A DNA stretch of 64,000 bases. Origin: Leptolyngbyaceae cyanobacterium JSC-12 (GTDB taxonomy: Bacteria > Cyanobacteriota > Cyanobacteriia > Leptolyngbyales > Leptolyngbyaceae). Below, piece by piece: positions 19,744 through 30,028 of this stretch; positions within the stretch are counted from its first letter, which is position 1, and each line of letters begins with the position of its first letter. The stretch lies in the NCBI GenBank assembly GCA_000309945.1, contig CM001633.1, positions 456,723 through 520,722 of the forward strand. The letters run 5' to 3'. Both the position numbers and the translations under genes were made by a program. The notes under the pieces are model-generated. The model was not told the origin of the DNA. It did not search any database and saw only the letters and a list, made by a program, of their open reading frames with translations.

Positions 19744-22700
19744 TCATATCGGTAAAGTAACCATAAACGTCGTTTGTTTAGAATGACTCTCAACCGTGAT
19801 TGTGCCTCCTAAATGGGCAACTAATTTTTGAACCAGTGCCAACCCAATGCCCGTACCACGATATCGCCATGGATCGTTGTTAGGAATACGGTAAAAGCGA
19901 TCAAAGATACGAGGAATTTCTTCGGCAGCTATTTCGACTCCGGTATTAGTAACTCCAATTTGCAAACCTGTCTCGGTTGGATGGGCAAACACGATGATGG
20001 TTTCACCCGCAGGCGTATATTTACAGGCGTTAGTCAATAGTTCACTAAGAATTTGTCCCAGATATGACAGATCAGTGACCAAAGCTGGGAGATTCTCCGA
20101 CAACCGGAGTTCTAGGGTTTGCTGCTGGTTGCGAATGTGCTCCAAAAACGGCTCCACTGCGTAGTTGATCCAGATTTTGGGAATCACAGTGGATAGCATC
20201 AGAGGTTCGGTTTCAGCATCCAGTCTAGAGAGTTTCAGTAAGTTGTCAATTAATTCGATTTCGCGATCACACTCCGTTTGCAAAATCTCAAAATATTGAC
20301 GGGCGGAACCAGATACAGCATCCAACAGCCCCAACGGGCGCAGCACAATCTCCAGCATTTGAATCGCCATCTTGATACTTGCCATGGGTGTGCGAAGTTC
20401 GTGCGAAATCATACTGAGAAAATCATCCTTTAACTGGTTAAGGCGTTCTAGTTCAGTAACTTGCGTCTGCGCTGCCTGGTATAAACGCGATTGACGCAAA
20501 GCGATCGCGCATTGATTAGCCACTTGCTCCACCAGACGAATTTCAACATCAGTAAAACTGTGCATCGTTGGTTTGAACAACCACAAATCACCTATTACGC
20601 CCTGGTCATCAAAAATCGGACAGGCTAAAATTGCGTGATCTTCTTCAGCAGGGTGATTTGGATTGGGAACTAACAGACAAAACTGGCAATACTGCGCCTC
20701 AAACAATTGCAAATAAACATCAACCGTTACTTCTTCCGAGAAACGAAAATAGCGATTGGTCGTAATCAAATCTGGCAATACAGCATACTCATGAGTAATG
20801 GTACCCGTTTGTAAATCAGCACTGTACAGCACAGCACCACAATATTCAGCATCGATTTCCTGTCCTAATTCGGCAACGGCCGTTTGCAGAATTTGATTTT
20901 CATCCAGTGAGTCTCGTACTTTGTCAGTAATTCGCTTTAGCAATGCTTCATAGCTAAGTGCCTGTTGGAGTTGCGCAGTTCGTTCCAAAACCTGATTTTC
21001 CAGATCGGTATTAAGCTGCTGCACCTGGGTATATAACTCTGATTGATGGATGGCGATCGCCAGTTGGTTGGCGATCGCGCAAATTAGATCAACCTGCCAA
21101 TCCTGCCAAACAAACGGTTGCTCATGCTTAATCAGGCTAATGTGCCCCCACACCACATCATTCACCTGAAGCGGAACCTGCAACCAGGCTCCAGGAAAGG
21201 TTTTTGCTAAAATCTGGCTAAATTCATCTTCCAGAGCACTGGCATTATCAATCCGTAAAATTTCGCCTCGTTTGATGACTGCTGTTTGAGGGTTGCCCTC
21301 ATCAGGAATTTCTAAGCCTAGATAGGCAGAGGCTTGGGCTGAATTTTGAGAATAAGTTGCGAGATGTACCCACACTCCCTGCTCTGGGAAAAATTGCAGA
21401 ATAGTGGCTTGATCAACCTGTAACAGGCTGCCAATTTCGGAAACGGCTGTGTTGAAAATAGTTGCTAAGTCGAGTGAGTTGCGAACAACCTGGATCACAC
21501 GATTCAGGGACTGCTCTCGCTGAGCGAGCTGTTGCGTTTGTTGATACAGTTGGCTTTGCTGAATTGCCAGCGACAGTTTAGCAGAGAGTCGCGATAAGAA
21601 GTCGATTTCCCAGACTTGCCAGTTTCGCGGGGCTGAACATTGCTGCACTGCCATCAAGCCCCAAAGGTTTTCTGCTTCCAGAATTGGAACGACTAGATTT
21701 GCCTGAATTTGATAGTTACTCAACAATTGCACAAAGCAATCTGCCAGGTTAGCAGTGTAAATATCGTTGATTACACTGACCTTGCCGCGAGTAAACGGTA
21801 GGATGCAGGTATCTTCAGCCAGACAGGGGTCAGAGATTTTGTGTCCCAGCATTGAAATCCAACCTGGCTCCATTGATTCCACAATGACAAAGCCGCTCCA
21901 GTCTGCCTCAAATCGATAGACAACAACGCGATCGGCGTGAAGTATCTGCTGCACCTCACTCACTGCGGTGTTAAGGATCGCATTCAGTTCCAGGGATTCG
22001 CGAATGCGCTGAGTGATGATGTTAAGCAACTGTTCTCGTTCTGCTTGCAGCCGTAGTTCTTCTTCTACCTGCTTGCGCTCAGTAATGTCGCGACTTACGC
22101 ACAAAATGGTTGTCACACTACCATCTTGAGCCAGTTCTGGTACAAGGCGTGATTGAAAGTATCTCAGCCCATTGCGGGTCACGTTTTCAAATTCAATCGT
22201 TTGTTCTTGCCCAGTTGCAAACACTTCCTGAAGTTTGTTTTCCCAATAGGTCACAATTGTCTCTGGCATTCCCAGTTCTCGATTGGTTTTACCAATAAAT
22301 GCCGAAACGGGAATTCCGGTGACGGTTTCAACGGAGGAATTGATATAAAGATGGCGGAAGTTGCGGTCTAATCGAGCGATGATATCAGGCGAATTTTCAA
22401 CCAGAGCACGAAATTCTTCTTCTTGTCGATGTCGTTGTTCTTCAATACGTTTGCGATCGGTGATGTCTTGAAATATCAGGACGCCTCCTAAGATATCCCC
22501 TTGACGATTGCGAATTGGGGTTGCAGTATCTCCGATTACCCGTTCAATGCCGTCTTTTGTTCGCAGGACACAGCGTTCTGGCAAATTTACTAGAGTGCCT
22601 TCTTGCATTGCCTGCAATAGTGGGTTGGCGATCGCTTCCTGGGTTTCTGAATCAACTAAATCCAGAATTTGATTAGCGGAAATACCCAGAGCTTCTGCTT

Positions 22701-23205
22701 GTCGCCAGCCTGTCAATGCCTCTGCGACCGGGTTCATGAAAGTTACCCGCCCATCTCGATCAGTCGTAATCGTGCCGTCCCCAATGCTGGTCAGGGTAGT
22801 GGTTAGCCACTGTTCAGTTTGTTCTAGTTGCTTTTCCAGGCGATGCCGCTGTAGCGCGATCTTGATTGAGGTGATGAGTTCTGTTTGATTAAAAGGTTTC
22901 ACCAAATATCCAAAGGGTTCTGTTGCAATGGCTCGTTGCAAAATTGTATCTTCCGTATTTGCACTTAAGTAGATGACTGGAATCCCTAATTGTTGACGAA
23001 TTTGCTCAGCCGCCGCGATCCCATCAATTTCATCCTTCAAATAGATATCCATCAAAATCAGGTCAGGGCGTAACTCCGCCGCAGATTGAATCGCTTCCTG
23101 TCCGGTTTCTGCGATCGCCAGAACTACATGGTCTGAACCTTCCAAAAAGTCTTGAATGCTTTGAGCGGCAACTAATTCATCTTCAACAATTAAAATTCTT
23201 GCCAT
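19744..23205 (-). CDS. Hybrid sensor kinase, REC-PAS-PAS-GAF-GAF-GAF-HisKA
   Basis: About 1,153 residues. A receiver (MARILIVEDE, Asp in LILMDIYL, Lys in YLVKPFN) is followed by two PAS units (about 135-255 and 275-390), three GAF domains (about 400-565, 580-745 and 775-930), HisKA with phospho-His in MISHELRTPM and an HATPase with ELLTNACKYTP and GTGIGLALVQKL. No membrane segment. The first GAF has DPCL and DCFVQLL where bilin-binding GAFs have DXCF and Cys-His; lacking the His, it is a weaker bilin candidate. The ATG at 23205 is chosen because the receiver begins there. It is separate from the kinase pair at 13-17.7 kb. Confidence 0.92.
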   Translation of the reverse strand: MARILIVEDELVAAQSIQDFLEGSDHVVLAIAETGQEAIQSAAELRPDLILMDIYLKDEIDGIAAAEQIRQQLGIPVIYLSANTEDTILQRAIATEPFGYLVKPFNQTELITSIKIALQRHRLEKQLEQTEQWLTTTLTSIGDGTITTDRDGRVTFMNPVAEALTGWRQAEALGISANQILDLVDSETQEAIANPLLQAMQEGTLVNLPERCVLRTKDGIERVIGDTATPIRNRQGDILGGVLIFQDITDRKRIEEQRHRQEEEFRALVENSPDIIARLDRNFRHLYINSSVETVTGIPVSAFIGKTNRELGMPETIVTYWENKLQEVFATGQEQTIEFENVTRNGLRYFQSRLVPELAQDGSVTTILCVSRDITERKQVEEELRLQAEREQLLNIITQRIRESLELNAILNTAVSEVQQILHADRVVVYRFEADWSGFVIVESMEPGWISMLGHKISDPCLAEDTCILPFTRGKVSVINDIYTANLADCFVQLLSNYQIQANLVVPILEAENLWGLMAVQQCSAPRNWQVWEIDFLSRLSAKLSLAIQQSQLYQQTQQLAQREQSLNRVIQVVRNSLDLATIFNTAVSEIGSLLQVDQATILQFFPEQGVWVHLATYSQNSAQASAYLGLEIPDEGNPQTAVIKRGEILRIDNASALEDEFSQILAKTFPGAWLQVPLQVNDVVWGHISLIKHEQPFVWQDWQVDLICAIANQLAIAIHQSELYTQVQQLNTDLENQVLERTAQLQQALSYEALLKRITDKVRDSLDENQILQTAVAELGQEIDAEYCGAVLYSADLQTGTITHEYAVLPDLITTNRYFRFSEEVTVDVYLQLFEAQYCQFCLLVPNPNHPAEEDHAILACPIFDDQGVIGDLWLFKPTMHSFTDVEIRLVEQVANQCAIALRQSRLYQAAQTQVTELERLNQLKDDFLSMISHELRTPMASIKMAIQMLEIVLRPLGLLDAVSGSARQYFEILQTECDREIELIDNLLKLSRLDAETEPLMLSTVIPKIWINYAVEPFLEHIRNQQQTLELRLSENLPALVTDLSYLGQILSELLTNACKYTPAGETIIVFAHPTETGLQIGVTNTGVEIAAEEIPRIFDRFYRIPNNDPWRYRGTGIGLALVQKLVAHLGGTITVESHSKQTTFMVTLPI

Positions 23206-23569
23206 AAATGTAGGGTTCCACCGACTCAAATCAGCAGTTCTAAAAATACAACTGTTGCTGCGCTTAGCGATTACTGTACAGAGAATAAATCAGGAACTTT
23301 CTGGAGATCCTGATACGAAGATATAGACTGTTAATTATTCCTCAACACCTTATCCAAGCCCTAATCTACAGAAAAGCCTGTGAGATAGAGTAAGACTTGT
23401 GGATGCACGCTCATTAGCACGTGGCTTCATTCAATAGAGACTTTAGTCAAAGCTGCTGCTTACAAGTTAAGCCAATTGAAGAAGCCTTGAATATATCAGA
23501 CTGCATGGGATTTTCGTCAACTAGTTCAGCGGTGAATTAGTCAGCGAACTGTAACGATTCATTGCCTAT
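23206..23569. other. Intergenic region without recognised features
   Basis: About 360 bp between the start of the hybrid kinase and the stop of the carotenoid oxygenase gene, both on the minus strand. It should hold the kinase promoter. I see no strong hairpin, repeat or RNA gene. Confidence 0.5.
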
Positions 23570-25000
23570 CTAAATGGGTTTCCAGGTACCATGAAAGCCC
23601 AACGGCACAATCACGGGTAGCCCTAATCGACAAACTGGCTCATTATCCAAATGTGCAGCGTCAAAAATCCAGAGTTCGCTACGGTTGTGGTCATGGTTAT
23701 ACAACACGATTAAAATCCAGCCTTGATTGGGATTAGTGGCATCTGGTGCATAAATAGGCTCGTTAGGATAACAGCGATCGCCCAAATTTGCCTGGGTCAA
23801 TGTCCCTGTTTGATGATCAAACCGAGCGATCGCATCATAAATTTCAGTCTGAATATTCGTCGTAGAGCGATGAACTGACAGGTAAGTGTAACGAGAAGGA
23901 TGACCCACATCCTGCGGGGGTGTTACCGGAAACTCACAACTTTGATTGAGTACTTTCTGCATCTCCACCCCCTGCTTGGAATGGGGATCAAGACGTAGCT
24001 GCCAAAGAGTGGCTTTAGCAGATGTTTGCAAGTATCCAGTGGCAATTTCTCGCAATCGCTGATTTGTCTTGAAATCTGGGTAACAAGCCAGGTGGAAAAC
24101 AATGGAACCATCCGGCAGCTCATAGCCGTTGCCAAAATGCCATTGATACCAAGAATCAGTTGTTGTACGGTTAACAACCTCTAACGTATCTCGGTCAATC
24201 ACAAGAATCTCAGTCCCTCGCTGAGGTTGCCATGCCATCGCATCGCTGAAACTTTTGAGCCGCGCCAACACGGGTAAAATCTGAATTCGCACTGGCGGAA
24301 TGCAGAAGACTAAATACCGACCAGCGATCGCACAATCATGAATCAACGGCACTCCATCCAGCGGTAACGAATGTGTCTGTCGCAGCCTGCCATCTGGGCC
24401 GCTGCGATAGAGATGTAATGCCGTTTGCCGACCCACAACCACCCCAAAATTAAAAATTTCTCCAGTATTGGGATCACGCTTAGGATGAGCCGAAAAACTA
24501 CGCCCATTCAAGCCATCCAGGTCATCCAGTCCCAAAGTTTCTAGCGTTTGCAGGTCAAGCGCATGGGGCAACCCTCCTTCCCACAACGCCAAAAGCTTAT
24601 TCGATAGCGCTAATACAGAAGTATTCGCAACATTTTTCACATCTTTGCCAAACCGCTTCCAGAGAGGACCGGGTGGTAACATGCCGTACCCCGCAAAGAT
24701 ATACCGTTTCGCATTTGCTTCGGTTTGAAATCCGGCTGTTTGAATGTAGCGATAAAGCCCTATTGCCCTTTCTTCATCAAAATGCACAGCCAAAATACCA
24801 CCATCACCATCAAACCAGTGCCCAACCGGATAACCATTGCGTTCTAACTGGGCTGGACCATTACGATACAAGGAACCTCGCAGCCCAGACGGAATTTTGC
24901 CGGAAAGAATCTCTAAAGCGACAGGTCCAAATTCTTGTGCCGGAGTTAAAACTCCGTTGATCCAGGCTGGAGTTTGAGTTGGTTGCAATACGTTGACCAT
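23570..25000 (-). CDS. Carotenoid oxygenase
   Basis: A 476-residue member of the carotenoid cleavage dioxygenase family, a seven-bladed propeller with Fe(II) held by four His. The likely ligands are in SAHPKRDP, LIHDCAIAGRY, FHLACYPD and the C-terminal GFHGTW. N-terminal YRNGPAQLERNG and HWFDGDGGILAVHF are also typical. Cyanobacterial members cleave carotenoids or apocarotenoids, for example to retinal; the exact substrate is not determined. No signal peptide. The length fits and the gene is probably monocistronic. Confidence 0.92.
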   Translation of the reverse strand: MVNVLQPTQTPAWINGVLTPAQEFGPVALEILSGKIPSGLRGSLYRNGPAQLERNGYPVGHWFDGDGGILAVHFDEERAIGLYRYIQTAGFQTEANAKRYIFAGYGMLPPGPLWKRFGKDVKNVANTSVLALSNKLLALWEGGLPHALDLQTLETLGLDDLDGLNGRSFSAHPKRDPNTGEIFNFGVVVGRQTALHLYRSGPDGRLRQTHSLPLDGVPLIHDCAIAGRYLVFCIPPVRIQILPVLARLKSFSDAMAWQPQRGTEILVIDRDTLEVVNRTTTDSWYQWHFGNGYELPDGSIVFHLACYPDFKTNQRLREIATGYLQTSAKATLWQLRLDPHSKQGVEMQKVLNQSCEFPVTPPQDVGHPSRYTYLSVHRSTTNIQTEIYDAIARFDHQTGTLTQANLGDRCYPNEPIYAPDATNPNQGWILIVLYNHDHNRSELWIFDAAHLDNEPVCRLGLPVIVPLGFHGTWKPI

Positions 25001-25066
25001 GGAGAGAATTGAAAAATACCACTGTCAGTATTACGTTGTTACGTTGATTCGCGATCGCTAGCCAAA

Positions 25067-25459
25067 TTATCCCGAAATAACACCCGCTGCATGGTTTGCC
25101 GAAGGACATTTCACCGGAGCAAGTCGCCCCTCTGCTAACATGCGCTGTATTGCTTCGTCCCAGCTTGGTGGTTCCACGTCTTCCTGATGCCAATGCACTG
25201 TAGACGCCTCATCACACCACTCTGCAAGCTTGGGCATTGCCTGCCGATGAGCACCCGATCGCATGTAGTTCCGCATAGAGGCTTCATCTTCCCAAACAGT
25301 GAGCGTCCAAAACACCAAGAAACGTTGCTGCCAAGTCAGCGTTTTCAGGTTTCCAGGTGCAGCTATGGATTGCTGAGAACTGGGAATCGCGTGCCTCAGA
25401 AACAGCAGCAAATAAAGTGGAGAGCGGAGCCGTAACCGAGTGACTGAAACGAATGCCAT
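25067..25459 (-). CDS. DUF3291-/ABM-like small protein
   Basis: About 130 residues, starting MAFVSVTRLRLRSP. The pattern VTRLRL...FLVFWTLTVWEDEASMRNYMRSGAHRQAMPKLAEWCDEA is that of dimeric alpha-beta barrel proteins such as DUF3291 or antibiotic-biosynthesis-monooxygenase-like domains. A few upstream in-frame codons exist, but the ATG at 25459 begins the conserved part. It is divergent from a PadR regulator over a gap of about 140 bp that holds repeated operator-like motifs, so it is a likely PadR target. Substrate unknown. Confidence 0.7.
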   Translation of the reverse strand: MAFVSVTRLRLRSPLYLLLFLRHAIPSSQQSIAAPGNLKTLTWQQRFLVFWTLTVWEDEASMRNYMRSGAHRQAMPKLAEWCDEASTVHWHQEDVEPPSWDEAIQRMLAEGRLAPVKCPSANHAAGVISG

Positions 25460-25502
25460 GAGTTTGTCTCCCAAAAGTCTATCGATGAACAAGATTATGC
25501 AC

Positions 25503-25580
25503 TTAGTTGCATATCAACTAAACTAATTATATGCAGCAAGTTTTATATGCCAATAGTTGCATATACAAAATGTTGCATAT
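25503..25580. promoter_or_regulatory. Candidate PadR operator cluster
   Basis: A palindrome TTAGTTG-CATAT-CAACTAA lies at 25503-25521 with perfect 7-bp arms. Related half-sites with the core tTGCATAT recur downstream (AGTTGCATAT near 25555 and TGTTGCATAT near 25571). They lie between the divergent DUF3291-like gene and padR, where a PadR-type repressor would bind to control both. Confidence 0.6.
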
Positions 25581-25602
25581 TAATCTCTCAAGGTAATTGC
25601 TC

Positions 25603-26148
25603 ATGTCGTTGTCCTATGCTTTGCTGGCACTGCTAATCGACTGTCCTCAGAGTGGCTACGAACTTAACAAAGCATTTGACACATCGGTTGGCTGCTTTTG
25701 GAAAGCCAGTCATCAGCAGATTTATCGTGAGTTAGGAAAATTAGAAGCATCCGGCTGGCTAGAGGCTGAACTAATTTCGCAACAGGGAAAGCCTGACAAA
25801 AAGATTTATCGAGTCACGGAGTCAGGAAAACAAGCCCTTACTGCCTGGATTGCTCAACCCTGCAACATTACACCCGTTAAAGAAGAAATTTTGGTCAAAC
25901 TATTTGCTGGTAATTTGGTTGAGCCGGAGGTGTTGCGAAATCATGTAGAAGCTCATCGCCAAGGTTATGCAGAGCGGTTAGCACTGTATCGAATGATTGA
26001 AGCAAAGGGTTTTCCAGATCCACAGAAACTCTCCGTGGAGGATTATTTTCGCTATCTCACGCTGCGTTGCGGCATTCAAGATGCCACTAGTTGGCTAGCC
26101 TGGTGTGAGGAGGTGTTGGAGTATTTGGAGACGATAGAACAATCGTAG
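25603..26148 (+). CDS. PadR family transcriptional regulator
   Basis: About 181 residues, starting MSLSYALLALLIDCPQSGYELNKAF. The N-terminal winged helix (SYALLALL, SGYEL, IYRELGKLEASGWLE, GKPDKKIYRVTESGKQAL) is typical of PadR, followed by a C-terminal helical dimer domain as in the longer VirR-like PadR proteins. PadR proteins are usually ligand-released repressors. The ATG at 25603 is preferred to a TTG two codons upstream. It lies 8 bp before phzF-like and divergent from the DUF3291-like gene, so it probably controls both. Confidence 0.92.
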   Translation: MSLSYALLALLIDCPQSGYELNKAFDTSVGCFWKASHQQIYRELGKLEASGWLEAELISQQGKPDKKIYRVTESGKQALTAWIAQPCNITPVKEEILVKLFAGNLVEPEVLRNHVEAHRQGYAERLALYRMIEAKGFPDPQKLSVEDYFRYLTLRCGIQDATSWLAWCEEVLEYLETIEQS

Positions 26149-26156
26149 AAAGGGGT

Positions 26157-27044
26157 ATGACGAATTTAAGTTTTTACATTGTGGATGTGTTTGCTGAAAC
26201 CAAATACGCGGGCAATCAGTTAGCAGTATTTACTAACGCAGGGACGCTTTCATCGGATCAGATGCAAGCGATCGCGAAGGAAGTGAACTTCTCGGAAACA
26301 ACATTTATTCTGTCGCCTGAGCAACGTCAGGGGGGGTACGATGTGCGTATCTTCACGCCAGCCAAAGAGTTGCCATTTGCGGGGCACCCTACGTTAGGGA
26401 CAGCGTTTGTGTTGCAGCAGGCAGTAATTCAGCAACCAATTGAGCAGGTGAATTTGAATTTACCAGTCGGACAAATTCCAGTCACGATCGCTGTTCAGAA
26501 TGCTGAACCTGATGTCCTGTGGATGAAAACAAATCCACCAACCTTTGGTAAAACAGTAACCGCAGAGGCGATCGCCCCAGTTCTCACGCTTCTTCCCGAA
26601 GATATTGATCTGCGTTTTCCAATTCAAGAAGTTTCTACTGGTCTACCCTTTCTAATGGTGCCGCTCAAATCTCTCGACGCACTGCAACGCATCCATATCA
26701 ATACGGAGCGACTGATGATGCTTGTAGAAGCTTTACAAGCCAAACAGGTGTTTGTTTTTTGCCCTGAAACGCGACACCCAGTGAATCAGTTTAGTGCCCG
26801 CATGTTTGCACCATTGTTGGGCATTCCTGAAGATCCAGCGACGGGATCTGCTAATAGCTGCTTTGCAGGTTATTTAGTGGAACACAATGTGTTGGGCAGT
26901 GAGGCGATCGCTGCGCGAGTTGAGCAGGGCTACGAAATAGATAGACCCTCACTACTAAGGTTAAAAGCAGAAAAAAAGAATGGGAAAATTGCTGTGGCAG
27001 TTGGTGGAACCGTTGTCATGGTTGCTAAAGGCGAGTTTGTCTAG
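26157..27044 (+). CDS. PhzF family isomerase/epimerase-like protein
   Basis: A 295-residue PhzF-like protein with two similar halves of the diaminopimelate-epimerase fold. It has the GNQLAVF start, catalytic Glu in NFSETTFIL, FAGHPTLGTAF and the C-terminal EDPATGSANSCFAGYL. True PhzF acts in phenazine synthesis, but no phenazine genes are present here and most family members have unknown substrates. It follows padR by 8 bp with an RBS (aaagggg), so both are likely in one operon. Confidence 0.93.
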   Translation: MTNLSFYIVDVFAETKYAGNQLAVFTNAGTLSSDQMQAIAKEVNFSETTFILSPEQRQGGYDVRIFTPAKELPFAGHPTLGTAFVLQQAVIQQPIEQVNLNLPVGQIPVTIAVQNAEPDVLWMKTNPPTFGKTVTAEAIAPVLTLLPEDIDLRFPIQEVSTGLPFLMVPLKSLDALQRIHINTERLMMLVEALQAKQVFVFCPETRHPVNQFSARMFAPLLGIPEDPATGSANSCFAGYLVEHNVLGSEAIAARVEQGYEIDRPSLLRLKAEKKNGKIAVAVGGTVVMVAKGEFV

Positions 27045-27063
27045 CTAGTTTTCATAGGTGTTC

Positions 27064-29916
27064 TCAGCGTTTCCAGAGTGCGTACCAACGGAAGACCAAC
27101 TTTTCCAGTTCAATCCACACAAACATCAACAGGCTCAACCCCAGACAAACCCCCAAATCTGTCATGCTCAAGAAATGAGTGCCAAAGAAATTACGGAGCG
27201 GAGGTACATAAACCAACATCAGTTGAAGAATTGTCGTTAAGATAACCGATGCCAGCACATAAGGATTAGACAGTGGATTCATTTCAATCGTGAGGCGAGT
27301 ACTGGAGCGAATTGCCATAGCATGCCCCATTTGAGCCAGACACAAGGTTGTAAAAACCATGGTTTTCCAGCGATCGCGACTCAGTACCGCATTCTGAACT
27401 TGCTCCGTGTAACCATACGCCCAAACCATTAACCCAATCGCAAGAATCGCTAGAATAATCCCAATCCGAACCATGTAAAGCCCCAATCCACGGGCAAAGA
27501 TACTTTCCTGAGGATCATGGGGCGGTCGTTTCATGACATTTGGATCGGCAGGTTCTACTGCCAGTGCTAGCGCTGGTAATCCATCTGTCACCAGGTTCAT
27601 CCAGAGAATTTGTAAGGGGGTTAAGGGAACACCTCCCAAACCTAACAGCGGAGCACAGCCAATGGTGATGAGTTCACCAATGTTGCTTCCCAGAATGTAT
27701 TTAATAAAGCGGCGAATATTGTTATAAACAACACGGCCTTCTTCGATAGCAGCAACAATCGTGGCAAAGTTGTCATCCAGGAGCACCATGTCACTGGCAT
27801 CTTTACTTACATCGGTACCCGTAATGCCCATCGCAATGCCAATGTCCGCTTGCTTGAGAGCGGGTGCATCGTTCACGCCGTCACCAGTCATAGCGGCAAT
27901 GTGCTTCCGACTTTGCAACGCCTGAACAATGTGTAACTTGTGTTCTGGTGCAACGCGGGCATACACGCTCACATCTTCTACCACGCTTTCCAGGTCGAGT
28001 TTCCCCATCTTTTCTAAATCGCGTCCAGTTAATACGCGATCGCCCACCTGAGCAATTCCCAAATCTTCAGCAACCGCCCGGGCTGTGAGCTGGTGGTCTC
28101 CAGTAATCATCACTGGGCGAATGCCAGCAGACCGACAGCGAGCAACCGCATCTCGCACTTCTGGTCGAGGCGCATCCAGCATCCCCACCAACCCTAACCA
28201 AACCAGCGCTTGCTCTGTTTTACCTTCTAAATCTTCAGTCGGTGCTTCATTTAATGGTCTAAAGGCAAAACCCAAGACGCGCAATCCTCGTGCTGCCATC
28301 TGGTTATTTTGCTCTAAAACTTGGCAACGCTGCTCATCCGTAATCGGCTTAATCTCCATATCAACTTGGATTTGAGTGCAGCGCTCCAAAATTAGTTCGG
28401 GTGAGCCTTTAGTAAACATCATGTAGCGAGCAGCACCATTGGAAACAACTTTGGAAGGATCCAGTGCCTCAAGAATCACGCTCATTCGCTTACGTTCGGA
28501 GGAAAAAGGAATCTCAGAGACCCGTGGGAGCTTACTCATCCACTGATCTCGTTCAAACCCCGCTTTACCTGCTAGAGATAGCAAAGCCCCTTCAGTTGGG
28601 TCGCCTAGAATTGTCCATTCACCATTCTGCTGTTGCAAAACAGCATCATTACAAACAGTGCAGGCAGTCAGCAAGGTCAACAACTCCGGATGGTCTTCCG
28701 GTGCCAGCGGAAGCGCTGAATCGGTTCGATTGTTTTCTTCGCTTAACAGATAAAATTTGCCAACCGGGTCATAGCCCTCGCCGCTAACGCGGAGCGATAA
28801 GCTGTTGGTGTTCAGGAGTTTCACTACCATCTTGTTTTGGGTAAGGGTCCCGGTTTTATCAGAACAGATGGTGGTGACTGATCCCAGAGTTTCAACAGCA
28901 GGAAGTTTTCGAATTAGGGCGTTGCGCCTTACCATGCGTTGAGTTCCGAGTGCCAGGGTCACGGTGATGACAGCAGGCAAACCTTCTGGAACGATCGCCA
29001 CTGCCATACTCAGCGACACTTCTAACAAGTCTTTCCATGCGCTCCAACCCAGGTAAGCAATTCCCCCAAAGACAACCAGCGCAACCAGAATCATCGCGCC
29101 TGTTACCAGGGCTTTGCTGAGCTGATCCATTCGTTGCTGGAGTGGGGTTGGCTCTGCTTCCACTGATTGCAACATGGTGGCAATTCGCCCCAGTTCCGTT
29201 CGCATTCCGGTATTGGTCACTATGGCAGTGGCACGCCCCTGCACTACGTCGGTTCCCTGATACAACAAATTCAGGCGATTGCCTAACGGAGTATCTTCAG
29301 GCAATTCAATATTGGCATCCTTATTAACTGCGAGTGCTTCCCCAGTTAAAGCCGCTTCCCGCACCTGTAAATTAGCTTCTTCGAGAATCCGCGCATCGGC
29401 TGGCACCTGCACGCCTGCCTCAATTAGCATGATATCGCCTGGGACCAGTTCCTTTGAATCAACTTCTATGGGTCTACCATCCCGAATCACTCTCACACGG
29501 GACGTTGCCATCCGCTTGAGTGCTGCTAAATCTTTCTCTGCCTTACTCTCCTGGAAGTAGCCTAGCATTCCATTCAAAATCACGATGGCCAGAATTGCGA
29601 TCGTGTCTTTGAATGGAACATCATCAAGCTTCATCTTGCCAGCCTGCATGTCGGTAAAATCCAGAATTCCAGAAACCACCGCTACCACAATCAGCAGAAT
29701 GAGCATGATGTTGGTAAACTGATCGAGCAAAATTTGCCACCAGTTGCGTCCACCCGATTCTTCTAGCTCGTTTGGACCATATTGTTGCAGCCGTTGAGCT
29801 ACTTCTTGACTGGTTAAACCTCGTTGGGAATCACTTCCAAGAGACTCTAATGTCTGAGTTGCAGCAATCGATTGCCAGGCGACTGGAGCGATCGCGGACG
29901 GAGAGTGAGCAGTCAT
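27064..29916 (-). CDS. P-type cation-transporting ATPase, PacL/Ca2+-type
   Basis: A 950-residue P2-type ATPase. Visible features are the actuator TGEAL, the transmembrane ion-site motif VPEGLPA (P-E-G-L as in SERCA-like pumps), the phosphorylation motif [13 protein letters not shown], the nucleotide-binding KGSPE, and the hinge [18 protein letters not shown], plus about ten membrane spans. It most likely exports Ca2+ from the cytosol, although Na+ or Mn2+ cannot be excluded. Monocistronic, tail to tail with phzF-like. Confidence 0.93.
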   Translation of the reverse strand: MTAHSPSAIAPVAWQSIAATQTLESLGSDSQRGLTSQEVAQRLQQYGPNELEESGGRNWWQILLDQFTNIMLILLIVVAVVSGILDFTDMQAGKMKLDDVPFKDTIAILAIVILNGMLGYFQESKAEKDLAALKRMATSRVRVIRDGRPIEVDSKELVPGDIMLIEAGVQVPADARILEEANLQVREAALTGEALAVNKDANIELPEDTPLGNRLNLLYQGTDVVQGRATAIVTNTGMRTELGRIATMLQSVEAEPTPLQQRMDQLSKALVTGAMILVALVVFGGIAYLGWSAWKDLLEVSLSMAVAIVPEGLPAVITVTLALGTQRMVRRNALIRKLPAVETLGSVTTICSDKTGTLTQNKMVVKLLNTNSLSLRVSGEGYDPVGKFYLLSEENNRTDSALPLAPEDHPELLTLLTACTVCNDAVLQQQNGEWTILGDPTEGALLSLAGKAGFERDQWMSKLPRVSEIPFSSERKRMSVILEALDPSKVVSNGAARYMMFTKGSPELILERCTQIQVDMEIKPITDEQRCQVLEQNNQMAARGLRVLGFAFRPLNEAPTEDLEGKTEQALVWLGLVGMLDAPRPEVRDAVARCRSAGIRPVMITGDHQLTARAVAEDLGIAQVGDRVLTGRDLEKMGKLDLESVVEDVSVYARVAPEHKLHIVQALQSRKHIAAMTGDGVNDAPALKQADIGIAMGITGTDVSKDASDMVLLDDNFATIVAAIEEGRVVYNNIRRFIKYILGSNIGELITIGCAPLLGLGGVPLTPLQILWMNLVTDGLPALALAVEPADPNVMKRPPHDPQESIFARGLGLYMVRIGIILAILAIGLMVWAYGYTEQVQNAVLSRDRWKTMVFTTLCLAQMGHAMAIRSSTRLTIEMNPLSNPYVLASVILTTILQLMLVYVPPLRNFFGTHFLSMTDLGVCLGLSLLMFVWIELEKLVFRWYALWKR

Positions 29917-30028
29917 ACAAAAATCTGGGTGAAAAATGCAATACCGCCAATGATACTAAATTATAGTGCCTCGCCAGCAAGCATCGATACTATTAAATTA
30001 GTGTTACATCCCTCAGGTATTTTTCTCT

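Noticed and set aside
19744-23205. Bilin-binding GAF in the second hybrid kinase
   Set aside because: It has DPCL and DCF without the His after the Cys; too weak to list as a photoreceptor.
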